A stretch of 51,204 nt of DNA from Nocardioides luteus (GTDB lineage: Bacteria; Actinomycetota; Actinomycetes; Propionibacteriales; Nocardioidaceae), in contig NZ_BMRK01000026.1 of NCBI RefSeq assembly GCF_014648595.1, positions 1 through 51,204 on the forward strand. The letters are read 5' to 3'. Made by a program: the position numbers and the translations under genes. The stretch's first letter is position 1; each line of letters starts with the position of its first letter. Below are positions 17,837-27,326 of this stretch, one piece after another. The notes under the pieces were generated by a model. That model saw nothing but the letters and a program-made list of their open reading frames with translations. It did no database searches and was not told the DNA's origin.

Positions 17837-19371
17837 AACTCCTTCGGGCAGGTGTCACCGGCACAGTCGGCGTACTTCTCGTCGAGCCTGCGCAGCTCCG
17901 CCAGCTCGTCGGCGTACTCGGGGAGCAGCGCGAGCGAGCGGATCTGGTAGGGGTCCTCGGCGAGGTCGTAGAGCTCCTCGCTGCCGTCGGAGAAGCGGGC
18001 GTAGGTCCAGTCGCCGTAGCGGATCCCGGAGTAGATCTGCCTGCTGCCGTCGTTGACCCGCCAGGCGGAGAGCGGGATCACCCGGTTCTGCGCAGGGGCG
18101 CTGAGCCAGGGCATGAAGTTGACGCCGTCCTGGGCGCGGGGCGGCTCGGCGCCGGCGAGGGCCATCACGGTGGTGGCGATGTCCGGGTTGCCGACCGCGG
18201 TGGACAGCGTGCGGCCCTGTGGGATGCCCGGGCCGCGCAGGATCAGCGGGATCCGCTGGGTCTCGCGGTAGTGCATCAGCTTGCCGTTGATGTTGTGGCC
18301 GCCGGTGGTGTAGCCGTTGTCGGAGGAGAAGATGATGATGGTGTCGTCGAGCTGGCCGGTCTCCTGGAGCCGGAGCACGTGGCTGGCGACCGCGCGGTCG
18401 AGCGCCTGCACCGCCTCGACCCGCTGCTCGTGCGCGATCCGCAGCTCGGCGCGGCCCTGCGTGTCGAAGTGCTTCTGGGAGGCCGAGATCGGCGGCGCGT
18501 CGGTCGGGGTGCGGAACATGTAGGGCAGGTCGGGCAGCTCGAGGCCGTCGAAGGAGTGCTTGTCCTCGTCGGCCGGCCGGGTCGTGCTGGTGCCCTCGGG
18601 GTCGTCCTTGTCCGCAGGCCCGCCGTGGTGGGGCGCCACGTAGTTGAGCCACATGTACCACGGCTTGTCGGCGCGCTCGGGCGCCGAGATCATCTCGTTG
18701 GCCTGGTCGCGCATCACGTACGTCGTGTAGCGGTGATGAGGCGTGATCTTGCCGTTGTGGTTGATCTTCGGCTTGGTGAAGTTGTAGGTCGACATGTCCA
18801 CCGTCGCCCGCCAGTCGGTCCACCCGGGCGGCACGTCCTTCGCGGTGCCCTTCAGGCCGTAGCCGTTGAGGTACTTCCCGGTGAACAGGGTGTCGTAGCC
18901 GGCCTCCTGCATCGCCTCGGGCAGCGTGCCGGTGTGGTCCATCGCCTGGTAGCCACCGCGCTCGCCGTTGATGGTGAGGGTCTGGTGGTTCTGGCTGTAC
19001 TGACCGGTCAGCAGCGACGCCCGGGCCGGAACACAGATCGGCGTGGGCGCGATCGCCTCGGTCATCGAGGTGCCCTGCTCGGCCAGGAGGTGGCGGGTGT
19101 GGGGCATGTAGTCGAGATCCTCGTAGGCCAGGTCGTCGGCCGTGATCATGAGGATGTTCGGCTGGGTCGAGGGGCGCGACCACTCCGGCGTCGCCGTCGG
19201 CACCGAGGGCACCACGCCGTCGGGAGCCTTGTCGGCGCGGGCGATGGCGTTGCCGGCAAGCGTGCCGAGCGGACCCAGCGGGCTGGCCGAGTCGGGCAGC
19301 GCAGCCAGCGCGATCGAGGAGGCGGCGAGCACGGCAACAGCGGTCACTGCCAATCGGGCGCGAGGCGCCAT
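17821..19371 (-). CDS. Secreted type I sulfatase
   Basis: A protein of 516 residues. A Sec-type signal peptide (residues ~1-27, hydrophobic AVTAVAVLAASSIALAAL) is followed by the alkaline-phosphatase-superfamily sulfatase domain. Metal ligands lie in NILMITADDLAYEDLDYMP (Asp79, Asp80), and the formylglycine site is C113-V-P-A-R-ASLLTG. Other family landmarks are TGKYLNGYG, IIIFSSDNGYTTGG and the C-terminal EELYDLAEDPYQ. It would release sulfate from a sulfate ester outside the cell; the substrate (glycan or aryl ester) cannot be told. It pairs with the convergent FGE gene. Confidence 0.93.
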   Translation of the reverse strand: MAPRARLAVTAVAVLAASSIALAALPDSASPLGPLGTLAGNAIARADKAPDGVVPSVPTATPEWSRPSTQPNILMITADDLAYEDLDYMPHTRHLLAEQGTSMTEAIAPTPICVPARASLLTGQYSQNHQTLTINGERGGYQAMDHTGTLPEAMQEAGYDTLFTGKYLNGYGLKGTAKDVPPGWTDWRATVDMSTYNFTKPKINHNGKITPHHRYTTYVMRDQANEMISAPERADKPWYMWLNYVAPHHGGPADKDDPEGTSTTRPADEDKHSFDGLELPDLPYMFRTPTDAPPISASQKHFDTQGRAELRIAHEQRVEAVQALDRAVASHVLRLQETGQLDDTIIIFSSDNGYTTGGHNINGKLMHYRETQRIPLILRGPGIPQGRTLSTAVGNPDIATTVMALAGAEPPRAQDGVNFMPWLSAPAQNRVIPLSAWRVNDGSRQIYSGIRYGDWTYARFSDGSEELYDLAEDPYQIRSLALLPEYADELAELRRLDEKYADCAGDTCPKEFYPAG

Positions 19372-19465
19372 CTGAGTCTGCTCCCTCGGTCGGGTCCCCG
19401 CGTCGTATGTCGCTGTCCGGTTCCCCTCCCTGCCGGACCGGGTTAACGTTACCGAAGGGGTCTCG

Positions 19466-19954
19466 ATGGCCCCAAAGCCGGCCGATGAGGAGCCTCAGGT
19501 GAGCGAATCGCACGGATACAGCGCGGACTACAGCGTCGATGACGAGGACCAGCTCACCGGCGAGGACGCGCTCTCCGGAGACGTCCTCGAGGGCGAGGTG
19601 CGCGACGAGCTCGACCACGGCATCGTCACCGCCGACCGCTACTCCACCGACTACGGCAACACCCCGTGGGAGGAGACCCACCGCGAGTGCATCGACCAGC
19701 GCCGTCTCCAGGAGGTGCCCGAGCCGGACCCCTACGCCACCGAGTACGAGGACGCCGAGGAGAGCGACGACCCCGACGGGCGTGAGGTCGGCGACCAGCG
19801 CGCCGGGCGCCTCGTCGACCCCGATCGTGGCACCGGCGAGGACACCGAGTCGGAGGTCTACGGCACGGACGCAGGCATCGACGGCGCCGGCGCCTCCGCC
19901 GAGGAGGCCGCCATGCACGTCATCGACGAGCGCGCAGAGGCGGAGCGCGCCTAG
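19466..19954 (+). CDS. DUF5709-family acidic protein
   Basis: A protein of up to 162 residues, strongly acidic, with no membrane segment. It matches the actinobacterial DUF5709 pattern: an early ALSGDVLEGEVRDELD, then WEETHRECIDQRR, GRLVDPDRGTGEDTESEVY, and the family C-terminus GIDGAGASAEEAAMHVIDE. Function is unknown. ATG 19466 is used here; a GTG at 19500 would remove a poorly conserved head. Its stop overlaps that of the convergent VOC gene. Confidence 0.8.
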   Translation: MAPKPADEEPQVSESHGYSADYSVDDEDQLTGEDALSGDVLEGEVRDELDHGIVTADRYSTDYGNTPWEETHRECIDQRRLQEVPEPDPYATEYEDAEESDDPDGREVGDQRAGRLVDPDRGTGEDTESEVYGTDAGIDGAGASAEEAAMHVIDERAEAERA

Positions 19955-20346
19955 GCCGTGAGATCCTCGACCTCCAGCACGACCTCGACCTCGAAGCCCT
20001 CCGAGCTCTCCAGGTAGAGCGCCGTGTGCTCGTCCCCGCCCGCGTGCGGGTAGCGGTCGGCATACATCTCGTGCCAGCCGTGCTCGGTCGAGGCCGCCCG
20101 CATCCGGTCGAGCAGCTCGCGGTCGTCGACCATGAACGCGATGTGGTTGACCCCGGGCCGCAGCCTGTCCTGGGTGCCGTGCTGGTCGGTGGAGTGCTCC
20201 ATGAAGACGTACGTCCCGTCCGGCGCCTCCCAGAAGTGGCCCTTCTCCCCGGCCTCCCAGCCAAGCTCGCCGAAGAGCCACCCCCACTCGCCCACAGCCG
20301 TCTCGAAGTCGTCGACCCAGAGGTCCCAGTGGTGGATCGCCCGCAT
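19951..20346 (-). CDS. VOC-family (glyoxalase/dioxygenase fold) protein
   Basis: A protein of 131 residues starting at ATG 20346, chosen because a good GGAGGA ribosome-binding site sits just upstream. The open frame continues far upstream but only as antisense to the deaminase gene. It contains the VOC beta-alpha-beta-beta-beta pattern: an early metal-ligand His (IHHWDLWVDD), VFMEHS, a central NHIAFMVDD with His, and a C-terminal FEVEVVLE with Glu. This is one full two-module VOC unit. The reaction cannot be predicted (isomerase, resistance protein or dioxygenase are all possible). Confidence 0.8.
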   Translation of the reverse strand: MRAIHHWDLWVDDFETAVGEWGWLFGELGWEAGEKGHFWEAPDGTYVFMEHSTDQHGTQDRLRPGVNHIAFMVDDRELLDRMRAASTEHGWHEMYADRYPHAGGDEHTALYLESSEGFEVEVVLEVEDLTA

Positions 20347-20454
20347 CTCTTCCTCCTGAGCCCGTCGGTCCATCGAGGCTACCGCTTCGGCGACCGCCGA
20401 GGGCCGACCGAAACGAAGTCGCGGGAGTGGGATCGGGCGTGTGAGGATCGGGGC

Positions 20455-21507
20455 GTGAGTGACCTGAAGACCTTCATCGCCGGCCTGCCGAAGGCAGAGC
20501 TGCACGTCCACCACGTCGGGTCGGCTTCGCCGCGGATCGTCGCGGAGCTGGCCGCACGGCACCCCGGGGTCGTGCCGGCCGACGAGGAGCTGCTGAAGGA
20601 CTACTTCACGTTCAGCGACTTCGCGCACTTCATCGAGGTCTACCTCTCGGTCGTGGACCTCGTGCGCACGCCGGAGGACATCCGCTACCTGACCTACGAG
20701 ATCGCGCGCGATCTCGCGCAGACGCAGCAGGTCCGGTACGCCGAGCTGACCTGCACCCCCTACACCTCCGTACGCCCGGATCTGGCCGAGCGCCCGGCCG
20801 GGACCGGGCACACCGGGATGCCGATCGAGGCCTACACGGAGGCCCTCGAGGACGCCCGGGTGGGCGCCGAGCGCGACTTCGGGATCACGCTGCGGTGGAT
20901 CTACGACATCCCCGGCGAGGCGGGGCTGCCCGCGGCCGATGCGACCCTGACGTACGCGGTCGACCACGGTCCCGAGGCGCTGATCGGCTTCGGGCTCGGC
21001 GGGCCCGAGGTGGGCGTGCCCCGGCCGCAGTTCGAGCGGTACTTCGACGCGGCGCGGGCCGCCGGGCTCCGCTCGCTGCCGCACGCCGGTGAGACCACCG
21101 GTCCGCAGACGATCTGGGACGCACTGAACGTGCTGAAGGCCGAGCGGATCGGCCACGGCACCTCGGCCGCCCAGGATCCCGACCTGCTCGCCCACCTCGC
21201 CGAGCACCGGATCCCGCTCGAGGTCTGCCCCTCCTCCAACATCGCCACCGGAGCGGTCGCCACGCTCGCCGAGCACCCGCTGAAGACCTTCGTCGACGCC
21301 GGGATCCCGGTCACGATCAACTCCGACGACCCGCCGATGTTCGCGACCACGCTCAACCAGGAGTACGAGATCGCCGCGGACCTCCTCGGTCTCGATGCCG
21401 CCGGCGTCGCCGGCCTCGCCCGCGCCGCGGTCGACCTCTCCTACGCCCCCGAGGCCGTCAAGACCCGGCTGAACAGCGAGATCGCGGCGTACTCGACCGG
21501 CGGATAG
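20455..21507 (+). CDS. Adenosine-deaminase-family hydrolase
   Basis: A protein of 350 residues from GTG 20455. All metal and catalytic motifs of the adenosine/AMP deaminase superfamily are present: HVHH near residue 17-20, a HAGE motif, RIGHGTSA, CPSSN and NSDDPP. The opening KAELHVHHVGSASPRIV and the central FGLGGPE, in place of the usual GIDLAGDE-like motif, resemble a Streptomyces subgroup characterised as 6-aminodeoxyfutalosine deaminase rather than plain adenosine deaminase. No futalosine-pathway genes are in this window, so substrate (adenosine, aminodeoxyfutalosine or another purine) remains open. Confidence 0.85.
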   Translation: MSDLKTFIAGLPKAELHVHHVGSASPRIVAELAARHPGVVPADEELLKDYFTFSDFAHFIEVYLSVVDLVRTPEDIRYLTYEIARDLAQTQQVRYAELTCTPYTSVRPDLAERPAGTGHTGMPIEAYTEALEDARVGAERDFGITLRWIYDIPGEAGLPAADATLTYAVDHGPEALIGFGLGGPEVGVPRPQFERYFDAARAAGLRSLPHAGETTGPQTIWDALNVLKAERIGHGTSAAQDPDLLAHLAEHRIPLEVCPSSNIATGAVATLAEHPLKTFVDAGIPVTINSDDPPMFATTLNQEYEIAADLLGLDAAGVAGLARAAVDLSYAPEAVKTRLNSEIAAYSTGG

Positions 21508-21545
21508 CGCTTGACGCGGTCCGTCGACGGCGGTCTGCTGAGGTC

Positions 21546-22394
21546 ATGGAGCAGATGCTGGCGGTCAACGGGATCGAGCTGTGCACGGAGACCTTCGGAT
21601 CGCCGACGGACCCGCCGATCCTGCTCGTCGGCGGGATGAGCGCCTCGATGGACTACTGGGAGGACGACTTCTGCGCGGCGCTGGCTGCCGGCGGGAGGTT
21701 CGTGATCCGCTACGACCATCGCGACACGGGCCGCTCGACCAGCTGGCCGCCGGGCGAGCCCGGCTACACCGGACGCGACATGATCGCCGACATCCCGGCG
21801 CTGCTCGACGCCTTCGGTCTGGACAGGGCCCACGTCTTCGGCATCTCCATGGGCGCCGCGCTCGCCCAGTGCGTGGCGGTGCTCTACCCCGACCGGGTGG
21901 CGACGCTGATCCTCGACGAGACCTCCCCGGCCTTCGACGGCGTACCCGGCCTGCCGCCCATCGGTGAGGAGCTGGCCGAGTTCTTCGAAGCCGCCGCCGA
22001 GACCACCGTGCCCGACCCCAGCGACCACGAAGCCCTCGTCACGATGCTGGTCGAGGACCAGCGCGCGTTCGTCCCGGAGCGCTTCGACGAGGCACGGATG
22101 CGAGCCGTGGTCGAGCGGTCCGTACGCCGCACCCCGGACATGCGACCGAGCCTCGCCAACCACCACGTGATGAGCGACGGCGAGCCGGTCGAGGCGACGC
22201 TGGCCGACATCGCCGCCCCGACGCTGGTCATCCACGGTACCCGCGACCCGCTCTTCCCGATCGGCCACGGCGAGGTGCTCGCACGCGGGATCCCCGACGC
22301 GAGGCTGCTGCTCCTGGATGGCGTCGGCCACGAGCCGCCGCCTCCCTACGCCTGGGACGTGGTGATCCCGGCGATCCTCGACCACACCGCGTAG
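21546..22394 (+). CDS. Alpha/beta-hydrolase
   Basis: A protein of 282 residues. The alpha/beta hydrolase fold is clear: LLVGGMSAS oxyanion region (~25-33), YDHRDTGRS (~57-65), nucleophile elbow G-I-S-M-G with Ser near residue 101, acid Asp in IHGTRDPLFP and catalytic His in LDGVGHEPPP. The type is that of proline-iminopeptidase/aclacinomycin-methylesterase-like enzymes. Substrate is unknown. ATG 21546 is used; ATG 21555 is also possible. It starts 38 bp after the deaminase gene on the same strand. Confidence 0.85.
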   Translation: MEQMLAVNGIELCTETFGSPTDPPILLVGGMSASMDYWEDDFCAALAAGGRFVIRYDHRDTGRSTSWPPGEPGYTGRDMIADIPALLDAFGLDRAHVFGISMGAALAQCVAVLYPDRVATLILDETSPAFDGVPGLPPIGEELAEFFEAAAETTVPDPSDHEALVTMLVEDQRAFVPERFDEARMRAVVERSVRRTPDMRPSLANHHVMSDGEPVEATLADIAAPTLVIHGTRDPLFPIGHGEVLARGIPDARLLLLDGVGHEPPPPYAWDVVIPAILDHTA

Positions 22395-22396
22395 CG

Positions 22397-24151
22397 TTAC
22401 TCGATCTTGCCGATCACGTCGCCGACCGCGATCGTGCCGCCGACGTCGGCGCCTCTGGAGAGCACGCCGGTCCGATGCGCGGGGACGCGCGTCTCCATCT
22501 TCATGGCGTCGACGACGGCGACGTCCTGACCCTCGCTGACCTTCTCACCGTCGGAGACGAGCCAGTCGACGAGTACGCCGGGGACGGGTGCCTCCAGCGC
22601 GGCCGGGTCGGCGGCTGCCGCTGCCGGCCCGGTCTCGGCCGGCGCGTCGGACCCGGCACCCGCGGCGAGCCCCTGCAGCAGGTCGTCCGGGAGACCGAGC
22701 ATCATCCGGCGGCCGTCGACCTCGATCGGCACCCGTCGGAGCGGCCTGGTGAGCGGCGGCTCGGGGCGGCGCTGGGTCTCCAGCCGAGGCATCAGGGTCG
22801 TCTCGATCCACTGCGTGTGCACGGCGAACCCCTCGGTCGAGAAGGCCGGGTCCTCGAGCAACAGCCGGGCGAAGGGCACCACGGTCGCGACGCCCTCGAC
22901 GTGCAGCTCGTCGAGCGCACGACGAGCGCGTACGGCGGCGGTGTCCCGGTCGGGGGCGTGCACGATCAGCTTGGCGATCAGCGAGTCGAAGGCGCTCTGC
23001 ACGGTGTCGCCCGCCTCGATCCCGGCGTCCCAGCGCACACCGGGGCCGGCGGGGACGCGCATCGCGGTCACCACGCCGGGGCTCGGGAGGAAGCCGCGGC
23101 CGGGGTCCTCGGCGTTGATCCGCAGCTCGATGGCGTGGCCCGAGGGCGCCGGCGTCTCGGTGAAGGAGAGGCCCTTCCCGGCCGCGATCCGCAGCTGCTC
23201 GGCGACGAGGTCGACCCCGGTGACGGCCTCGGTGATCGGGTGCTCGACCTGCAGGCGGGTGTTCACCTCGAGGAACGAGATGACGCCGTCCTCGCCCATC
23301 AGGAACTCGACCGTCCCGGCCCCGCGGTAGGAGACGGCCGCGCAGATGTCGCGGGCGGCGTCGTGGATGCGGCGGCGCTGCTCCTCGGTCAGCCCCGGTG
23401 CCGGGGCCTCCTCGACGAGCTTCTGGTTGCGGCGCTGCAGCGAGCAGTCGCGGTCGCCGACGACCACCACGTTGCCGGCGCCGTCACCGAGCACCTGCGC
23501 TTCGATGTGCCTCGGACGCTCCAGGAACCGCTCCACGAAGCACTCGCCGCGACCGAACGCGGCCTGGGCCTCGCGCGCGGCCGACTCGAAGGCGTCGGCG
23601 ACGTCGTCGAGCTCGCGGGCGACCTTCAGCCCGCGGCCGCCACCGCCGAACGCGGCCTTGATCGCGATGGGGAGCCCGTGCTCGCGGGCGAAGGCGACGG
23701 CCTCGTCGGCCGACTCCAGCGGCCGGTCGGTGCCGGCCACCAGCGGCGCTCCGACGCTCTGCGCGATCCGGCGGGCGGTGATCTTGTCGCCGAGGCTGTC
23801 GATGCTCTCCGGGCTCGGCCCGATCCAGATCAGGCCGGCCGCCTCGACGGCGCGGGCGAACTCCGCGCTCTCGGAGAGGAAGCCGTAGCCCGGATGGACC
23901 GCGTCGGCACCGGAGGCCTGCGCCGCCGCAAGGACCCACTCGATGCTGAGGTAGGAGTCGGAGGCGGTGTCGCCCCCGAGCACATAGGCCTCGTCGGCCA
24001 GCCGCACGTGCAGCGCGTCGGCGTCCTGGTCGGCGTAGACGGCGACCGACACCAGGCCGGCCTCGGCGACCGCCCGCACGATGCGGACGGCGATCTCTCC
24101 TCGGTTGGCGATGAGCACTCTGCGCATGCCGGACCGCGTGTCAGCTCGCAT
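22397..24151 (-). CDS. Biotin carboxylase fused to biotin carboxyl carrier protein
   Basis: A protein of 584 residues starting at ATG 24151, which has a GAGGAG site upstream. Residues ~9-455 are an ATP-grasp biotin carboxylase ([59 protein letters not shown]). A linker follows, and the C-terminal ~75 residues are a biotinyl domain with the biotin-accepting Lys551 in DAMKMET. There is no carboxyltransferase partner in the operon. It is the last gene after pxpBC (TGA then one base then ATG), in a cluster for 5-oxoproline. Biotin carboxylase genes often accompany LamB/YcsF and KipI/KipA genes, for reasons that are not well understood. Confidence 0.9.
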   Translation of the reverse strand: MRADTRSGMRRVLIANRGEIAVRIVRAVAEAGLVSVAVYADQDADALHVRLADEAYVLGGDTASDSYLSIEWVLAAAQASGADAVHPGYGFLSESAEFARAVEAAGLIWIGPSPESIDSLGDKITARRIAQSVGAPLVAGTDRPLESADEAVAFAREHGLPIAIKAAFGGGGRGLKVARELDDVADAFESAAREAQAAFGRGECFVERFLERPRHIEAQVLGDGAGNVVVVGDRDCSLQRRNQKLVEEAPAPGLTEEQRRRIHDAARDICAAVSYRGAGTVEFLMGEDGVISFLEVNTRLQVEHPITEAVTGVDLVAEQLRIAAGKGLSFTETPAPSGHAIELRINAEDPGRGFLPSPGVVTAMRVPAGPGVRWDAGIEAGDTVQSAFDSLIAKLIVHAPDRDTAAVRARRALDELHVEGVATVVPFARLLLEDPAFSTEGFAVHTQWIETTLMPRLETQRRPEPPLTRPLRRVPIEVDGRRMMLGLPDDLLQGLAAGAGSDAPAETGPAAAAADPAALEAPVPGVLVDWLVSDGEKVSEGQDVAVVDAMKMETRVPAHRTGVLSRGADVGGTIAVGDVIGKIE

Positions 24152-24152
24152 G

Positions 24153-25751
24153 TCAGTCTCCTCGGATCTCAGCCGTCGGCGCATCGGGCGACACGGGACG
24201 GAAACGGATGCGGACCCCGGGCGGCAGCTGCCCGGCGAGGTCCAGGTCGCGGTCGACGACCGCGGCGATGATCGGGTAGCCGCCGGTGAGCGGGTGGTCC
24301 GGCAGGAACAGCACGGGCTGGCCGTCGGGCGGCACCTGGATCGCACCGGTGACCGCACCCTCGCTGGGCAGCTCGCCGGAGACGGACCGTTCGAGGGGCA
24401 CGTCTCCGTGGAGACGTACGCCGACCCGGTCGGAGCGTGGCGTGACCGTCCACTCCTGCTCGAGGAGGGTGCGCACCCCGGCGGCGGTGAACCAGTCCTC
24501 GCGCGGACCGAGCAGCACGCGCAGCTCGACGGTGTCGCCGGGCGCGGGCAGCGGGTCGGCCGGAGCCGGGTGGGGCTCGACCGCGTGGGGCGTCGCGGCC
24601 GGGCCGTGCAGCGGCACGACGTCGCCCGCGCGCAGCGGCCGTCCGCCGAGGCCGCCGGGGCCGAGCCCGGCGAGGGTGTCGCTGGAGAGGCTGCCGAGGG
24701 CCGGCTCGAGGTCCAGGCCGCCACGCACCGCGATCACCGTGCGCAGGCCGGTGGTCAGCCCGCCGAGGTGGAGCTCCTCGCCGTCCTCGAGCGCGGTCGC
24801 GGCGCCGTGCTCGACGGGGAGGGACGGGGCGTCGTTGCGGACGATCGTCGTCTCGACGGGCGCGCCCGTGACCGCGACGACCGCGGGACCGGTGAAGCGC
24901 AGGATCGCACCACCTCCGGCGAGCTCGAAAGCGGCCGCGCCCGGCCGGTTGCCCACGGCGCGGTTCGCGGCGCGCAGCGCGCGCCGGTCCGCCGCGCCGG
25001 ACGCGGAGACGCCGAGGGCGGCATGGCCCGGGCGGCCGAGGTCCTCGAGCACGAGCTGCAGGCCGGGACGTACGACCTCGACGGCGGGGCCGGAGGTCGA
25101 GCCTGTCGAGACCCCGCCCTCGAGCGAGATCGACTCGCGCTCATCCCGCTCGAACCGCACCGTCATCCCGGGTGCGAGCAGCGCGGGCGGGTCACGATGG
25201 AGATCCCACATCGGTGCGTCGGTACGCCCGATCAGCTGCCAGCCGCCCGGGCTCTCGCGGGGGTAGACACCCGAGAACGAGCCGGCCAGGCCGACCGAGC
25301 CGGGCGGGATCCGGGTGCGTGGCGAGGAGCGCCGCGGCACGTCGAAGAGCGGGTCGTCGCCGACCAGGTAGCCGAAGCCCGGAGCGTAGCCGGTGAAGGC
25401 CACCCTCCAGGTGGCCGACGTGTGTCGCGCCACGACCTCCTCGGGGCTGACCCCGAGCAGCTCGGCGACCTCGTCGAGGTCCTGCCCGTCGTAGCGGACC
25501 CCGATCGTCACCGAGCCCGCCTCGGGGAGGCCGCCGTGGACGGCCTCGACGGCGCTCAGCTCCTTGGCCAGGCTCGCCTCGTCGACCAGCGTCGGGTCGA
25601 AACGGACCAGCACGGTCCGGGCGGCCGGGACCAGCTCGACGACGCCCGTGGGCGGTTCGGCGACGAGCGCCGCGTGCAGCCGCATCGCGCCCTCCAGGTC
25701 GTCCTCTTCGACCAGCAGGGCGTGATCGGATGCGATCAGAACGCGCCTCAC
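24153..25751 (-). CDS. pxpBC: 5-oxoprolinase subunits B and C, fused (KipI-KipA type)
   Basis: A protein of 532 residues beginning at GTG 25751, which overlaps the TGA of the DUF1445 gene (GTGA). Residues ~1-205 are the KipI/PxpB domain ([43 protein letters not shown]). Residues ~225-532 are the KipA/PxpC domain ([55 protein letters not shown]). With PxpA these form an ATP-dependent 5-oxoprolinase that opens 5-oxo-L-proline to glutamate. In many bacteria B and C are separate. Here the junction (VSTGSTSGP, about residues 213-221) is encoded by the dispersed repeat. Confidence 0.9.
   Translation of the reverse strand: MRRVLIASDHALLVEEDDLEGAMRLHAALVAEPPTGVVELVPAARTVLVRFDPTLVDEASLAKELSAVEAVHGGLPEAGSVTIGVRYDGQDLDEVAELLGVSPEEVVARHTSATWRVAFTGYAPGFGYLVGDDPLFDVPRRSSPRTRIPPGSVGLAGSFSGVYPRESPGGWQLIGRTDAPMWDLHRDPPALLAPGMTVRFERDERESISLEGGVSTGSTSGPAVEVVRPGLQLVLEDLGRPGHAALGVSASGAADRRALRAANRAVGNRPGAAAFELAGGGAILRFTGPAVVAVTGAPVETTIVRNDAPSLPVEHGAATALEDGEELHLGGLTTGLRTVIAVRGGLDLEPALGSLSSDTLAGLGPGGLGGRPLRAGDVVPLHGPAATPHAVEPHPAPADPLPAPGDTVELRVLLGPREDWFTAAGVRTLLEQEWTVTPRSDRVGVRLHGDVPLERSVSGELPSEGAVTGAIQVPPDGQPVLFLPDHPLTGGYPIIAAVVDRDLDLAGQLPPGVRIRFRPVSPDAPTAEIRGD
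25091..25113 (-). repeat. Dispersed repeat at the PxpB-PxpC junction
   Basis: GGAGGTCGAGCCTGTCGAG followed by ACC matches the reverse form of the intergenic repeat. It is read in frame on the - strand as VSTGSTSG exactly between the KipI-like and KipA-like domains. Confidence 0.8.
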
Positions 25752-26542
25752 GCCAGGTACTCCGCATCCGGTACGTCGGTGATGAACATGTAGCCGGGCG
25801 CATGGGTGAGCGCGAACGGCGGGCGCGACTCCATGACCGCCGCCTGCGGCGTGACGCCACACGCCCAGAACACGGGCACCTCGCCCTCGCGCACCTCGGG
25901 CGGGTCGCCGAACTCGGGGGCGTCCAGGTCGGCGATGCCGAGCGAGGCCGGGTCACCGACGTGCACAGGCGCGCCGTGCACCGCCGGGTAGCGGCCGGAG
26001 ATGCGTACGGCGTCGGCGACACGGTCGGCCGGGATCGGGCGCATCGAGACGACCATGTCGCCGCGCAGCCGCCCGGCCGGCGCGCACGCGCGCGAGGTGC
26101 GGTACATCGGCACGTTGCGGCCGATCTCCTGGTGTCGGATCGGGATGCCGGCGTCGGCCAGCCCGGCCTCGAACGTGAAGCTGCAGCCGATCAGGAACGA
26201 GACCAGGTCGGGGTGCTCCTCCCACGCCGCGGACGCGTCGGTGACCTCCTCGGTCAGGACGCCGTCGCGCCAGATCCGGTACGCAGGCAGGTCGGTGCGC
26301 AGGTCGGAGCCGGGCGCCATCGCCGACGCGTGGCTGCCGGGGTCGAGCACCTCGAGCACCGGGCACGGCTTCGGGTTGCGCTGCGCGAAGAGCAGCACCT
26401 CGAAGGCCCAGTCTGCCGGCACCGAGATGAGGTTGGCCTGGACGAGCCCGTGGGCGACGCCGCTGGTCGGAGCGACGTCGCCTGCCCGATAGGACGCGCG
26501 CGCGGCGCGGGCTTCGGTGAGCTGCGTGGAGCCAGGGATCAT
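25748..26542 (-). CDS. DUF1445 protein (putative hydro-lyase / D-glutamate cyclase-like)
   Basis: A protein of 264 residues of the DUF1445 family, the family of B. subtilis YcsI and of the N-terminal part of the mammalian D-glutamate cyclase DGLUCY. Recognisable segments are [34 protein letters not shown] (written here only as the start GLVQANL and the end NPKPCP), [19 protein letters not shown] and [12 protein letters not shown]. In this operon it could convert D-glutamate to 5-oxoproline or feed the PxpABC reaction; this is inferred from context. Start ATG 26542 overlaps the PxpA stop (ATGA) and its own stop overlaps the pxpBC start, so the genes are translationally coupled. Confidence 0.85.
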   Translation of the reverse strand: MIPGSTQLTEARAARASYRAGDVAPTSGVAHGLVQANLISVPADWAFEVLLFAQRNPKPCPVLEVLDPGSHASAMAPGSDLRTDLPAYRIWRDGVLTEEVTDASAAWEEHPDLVSFLIGCSFTFEAGLADAGIPIRHQEIGRNVPMYRTSRACAPAGRLRGDMVVSMRPIPADRVADAVRISGRYPAVHGAPVHVGDPASLGIADLDAPEFGDPPEVREGEVPVFWACGVTPQAAVMESRPPFALTHAPGYMFITDVPDAEYLA

Positions 26543-27321
26543 GCGGCGGCCCCGGCGAAGGGCGCGATCTCGATGCCCTCTCCCTCGAGGAGGGTCCGCG
26601 TCTCGGCGGCCATCCGGATGGCACCGTTGCTGTCACCGTGCACGCAGATCGAGTCGGCGCGTACGGCCACGTCGGTGCCGTCGATCGCCTCGACGACGCC
26701 CTCGCGAGCGAGCCGGAGCATGCGGGCGGCGACGGCGCCGGCGTCGTGGAGCACCGCGCCCGGCTCGGAGCGCGAGACGAGCTCGCCGCCGGGGGTGTAG
26801 GCACGGTCGGCGAAGGCCTCGGCGGCAGTGGTCAGCCCGGCCTTCTCGGCGACGTCGAGGACGACGCCGCCGGCCAGGCCGAGGAGCACGAGCGACGGGT
26901 CGATCGCCTTGATCGCGGCGACCACGTCGCGCGCCTGGCGCTCGTCGCGGGCGATGGTGTTGTAGAGCGCGCCGTGCGGCTTGACGTAACGGACCGCACC
27001 GCCGACCGACGAGGTCATGCTGAGCAGCGCGCCCAGCTGGTACTCGACGTGGGCCTGCAGCGTCGCGGAGTCGATGTCCACGGCGACGCGGCCGAAGTTC
27101 TCGTAGTCGCGGTAGCCCGGGTGGGCCCCGATCGTGACGCCGTTGGCGACGGCGGCGGCGAGCGTCGTACGGATCCCTTCGGGGGTGCCGGCGTGGAAAC
27201 CGCAGGCGACGTTGGCGCTCGAGACGATCTCGAGCATCGCCGCGTCGTCGGCGACCACCCGGTCGGGCGCGTTCTCGCCGAGGTCGGAGTTCAGGTCGAT
27301 GGTTGCCGCAGAGTTTGCCAT
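26539..27321 (-). CDS. pxpA: 5-oxoprolinase subunit A (LamB/YcsF family)
   Basis: A protein of 260 residues from ATG 27321, which has a GGAG ten bases upstream. A GTG at 27330, overlapping the transporter stop, is an alternative. LamB/YcsF motifs are present: DLNSDLGE near the N-terminus, [52 protein letters not shown] and ICVHGDS. PxpA works with PxpB and PxpC (both in the next-but-one gene) in ATP-dependent cleavage of 5-oxoproline to glutamate. 5-Oxoproline arises spontaneously from glutamine, so this is a damage-repair as well as a catabolic pathway. Confidence 0.92.
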   Translation of the reverse strand: MANSAATIDLNSDLGENAPDRVVADDAAMLEIVSSANVACGFHAGTPEGIRTTLAAAVANGVTIGAHPGYRDYENFGRVAVDIDSATLQAHVEYQLGALLSMTSSVGGAVRYVKPHGALYNTIARDERQARDVVAAIKAIDPSLVLLGLAGGVVLDVAEKAGLTTAAEAFADRAYTPGGELVSRSEPGAVLHDAGAVAARMLRLAREGVVEAIDGTDVAVRADSICVHGDSNGAIRMAAETRTLLEGEGIEIAPFAGAAA

Positions 27322-27326
27322 GGTGC

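Noticed and set aside
17233-19446. Long + strand frame across FGE and sulfatase
   Set aside because: It is an off-frame shadow of two well-supported genes.
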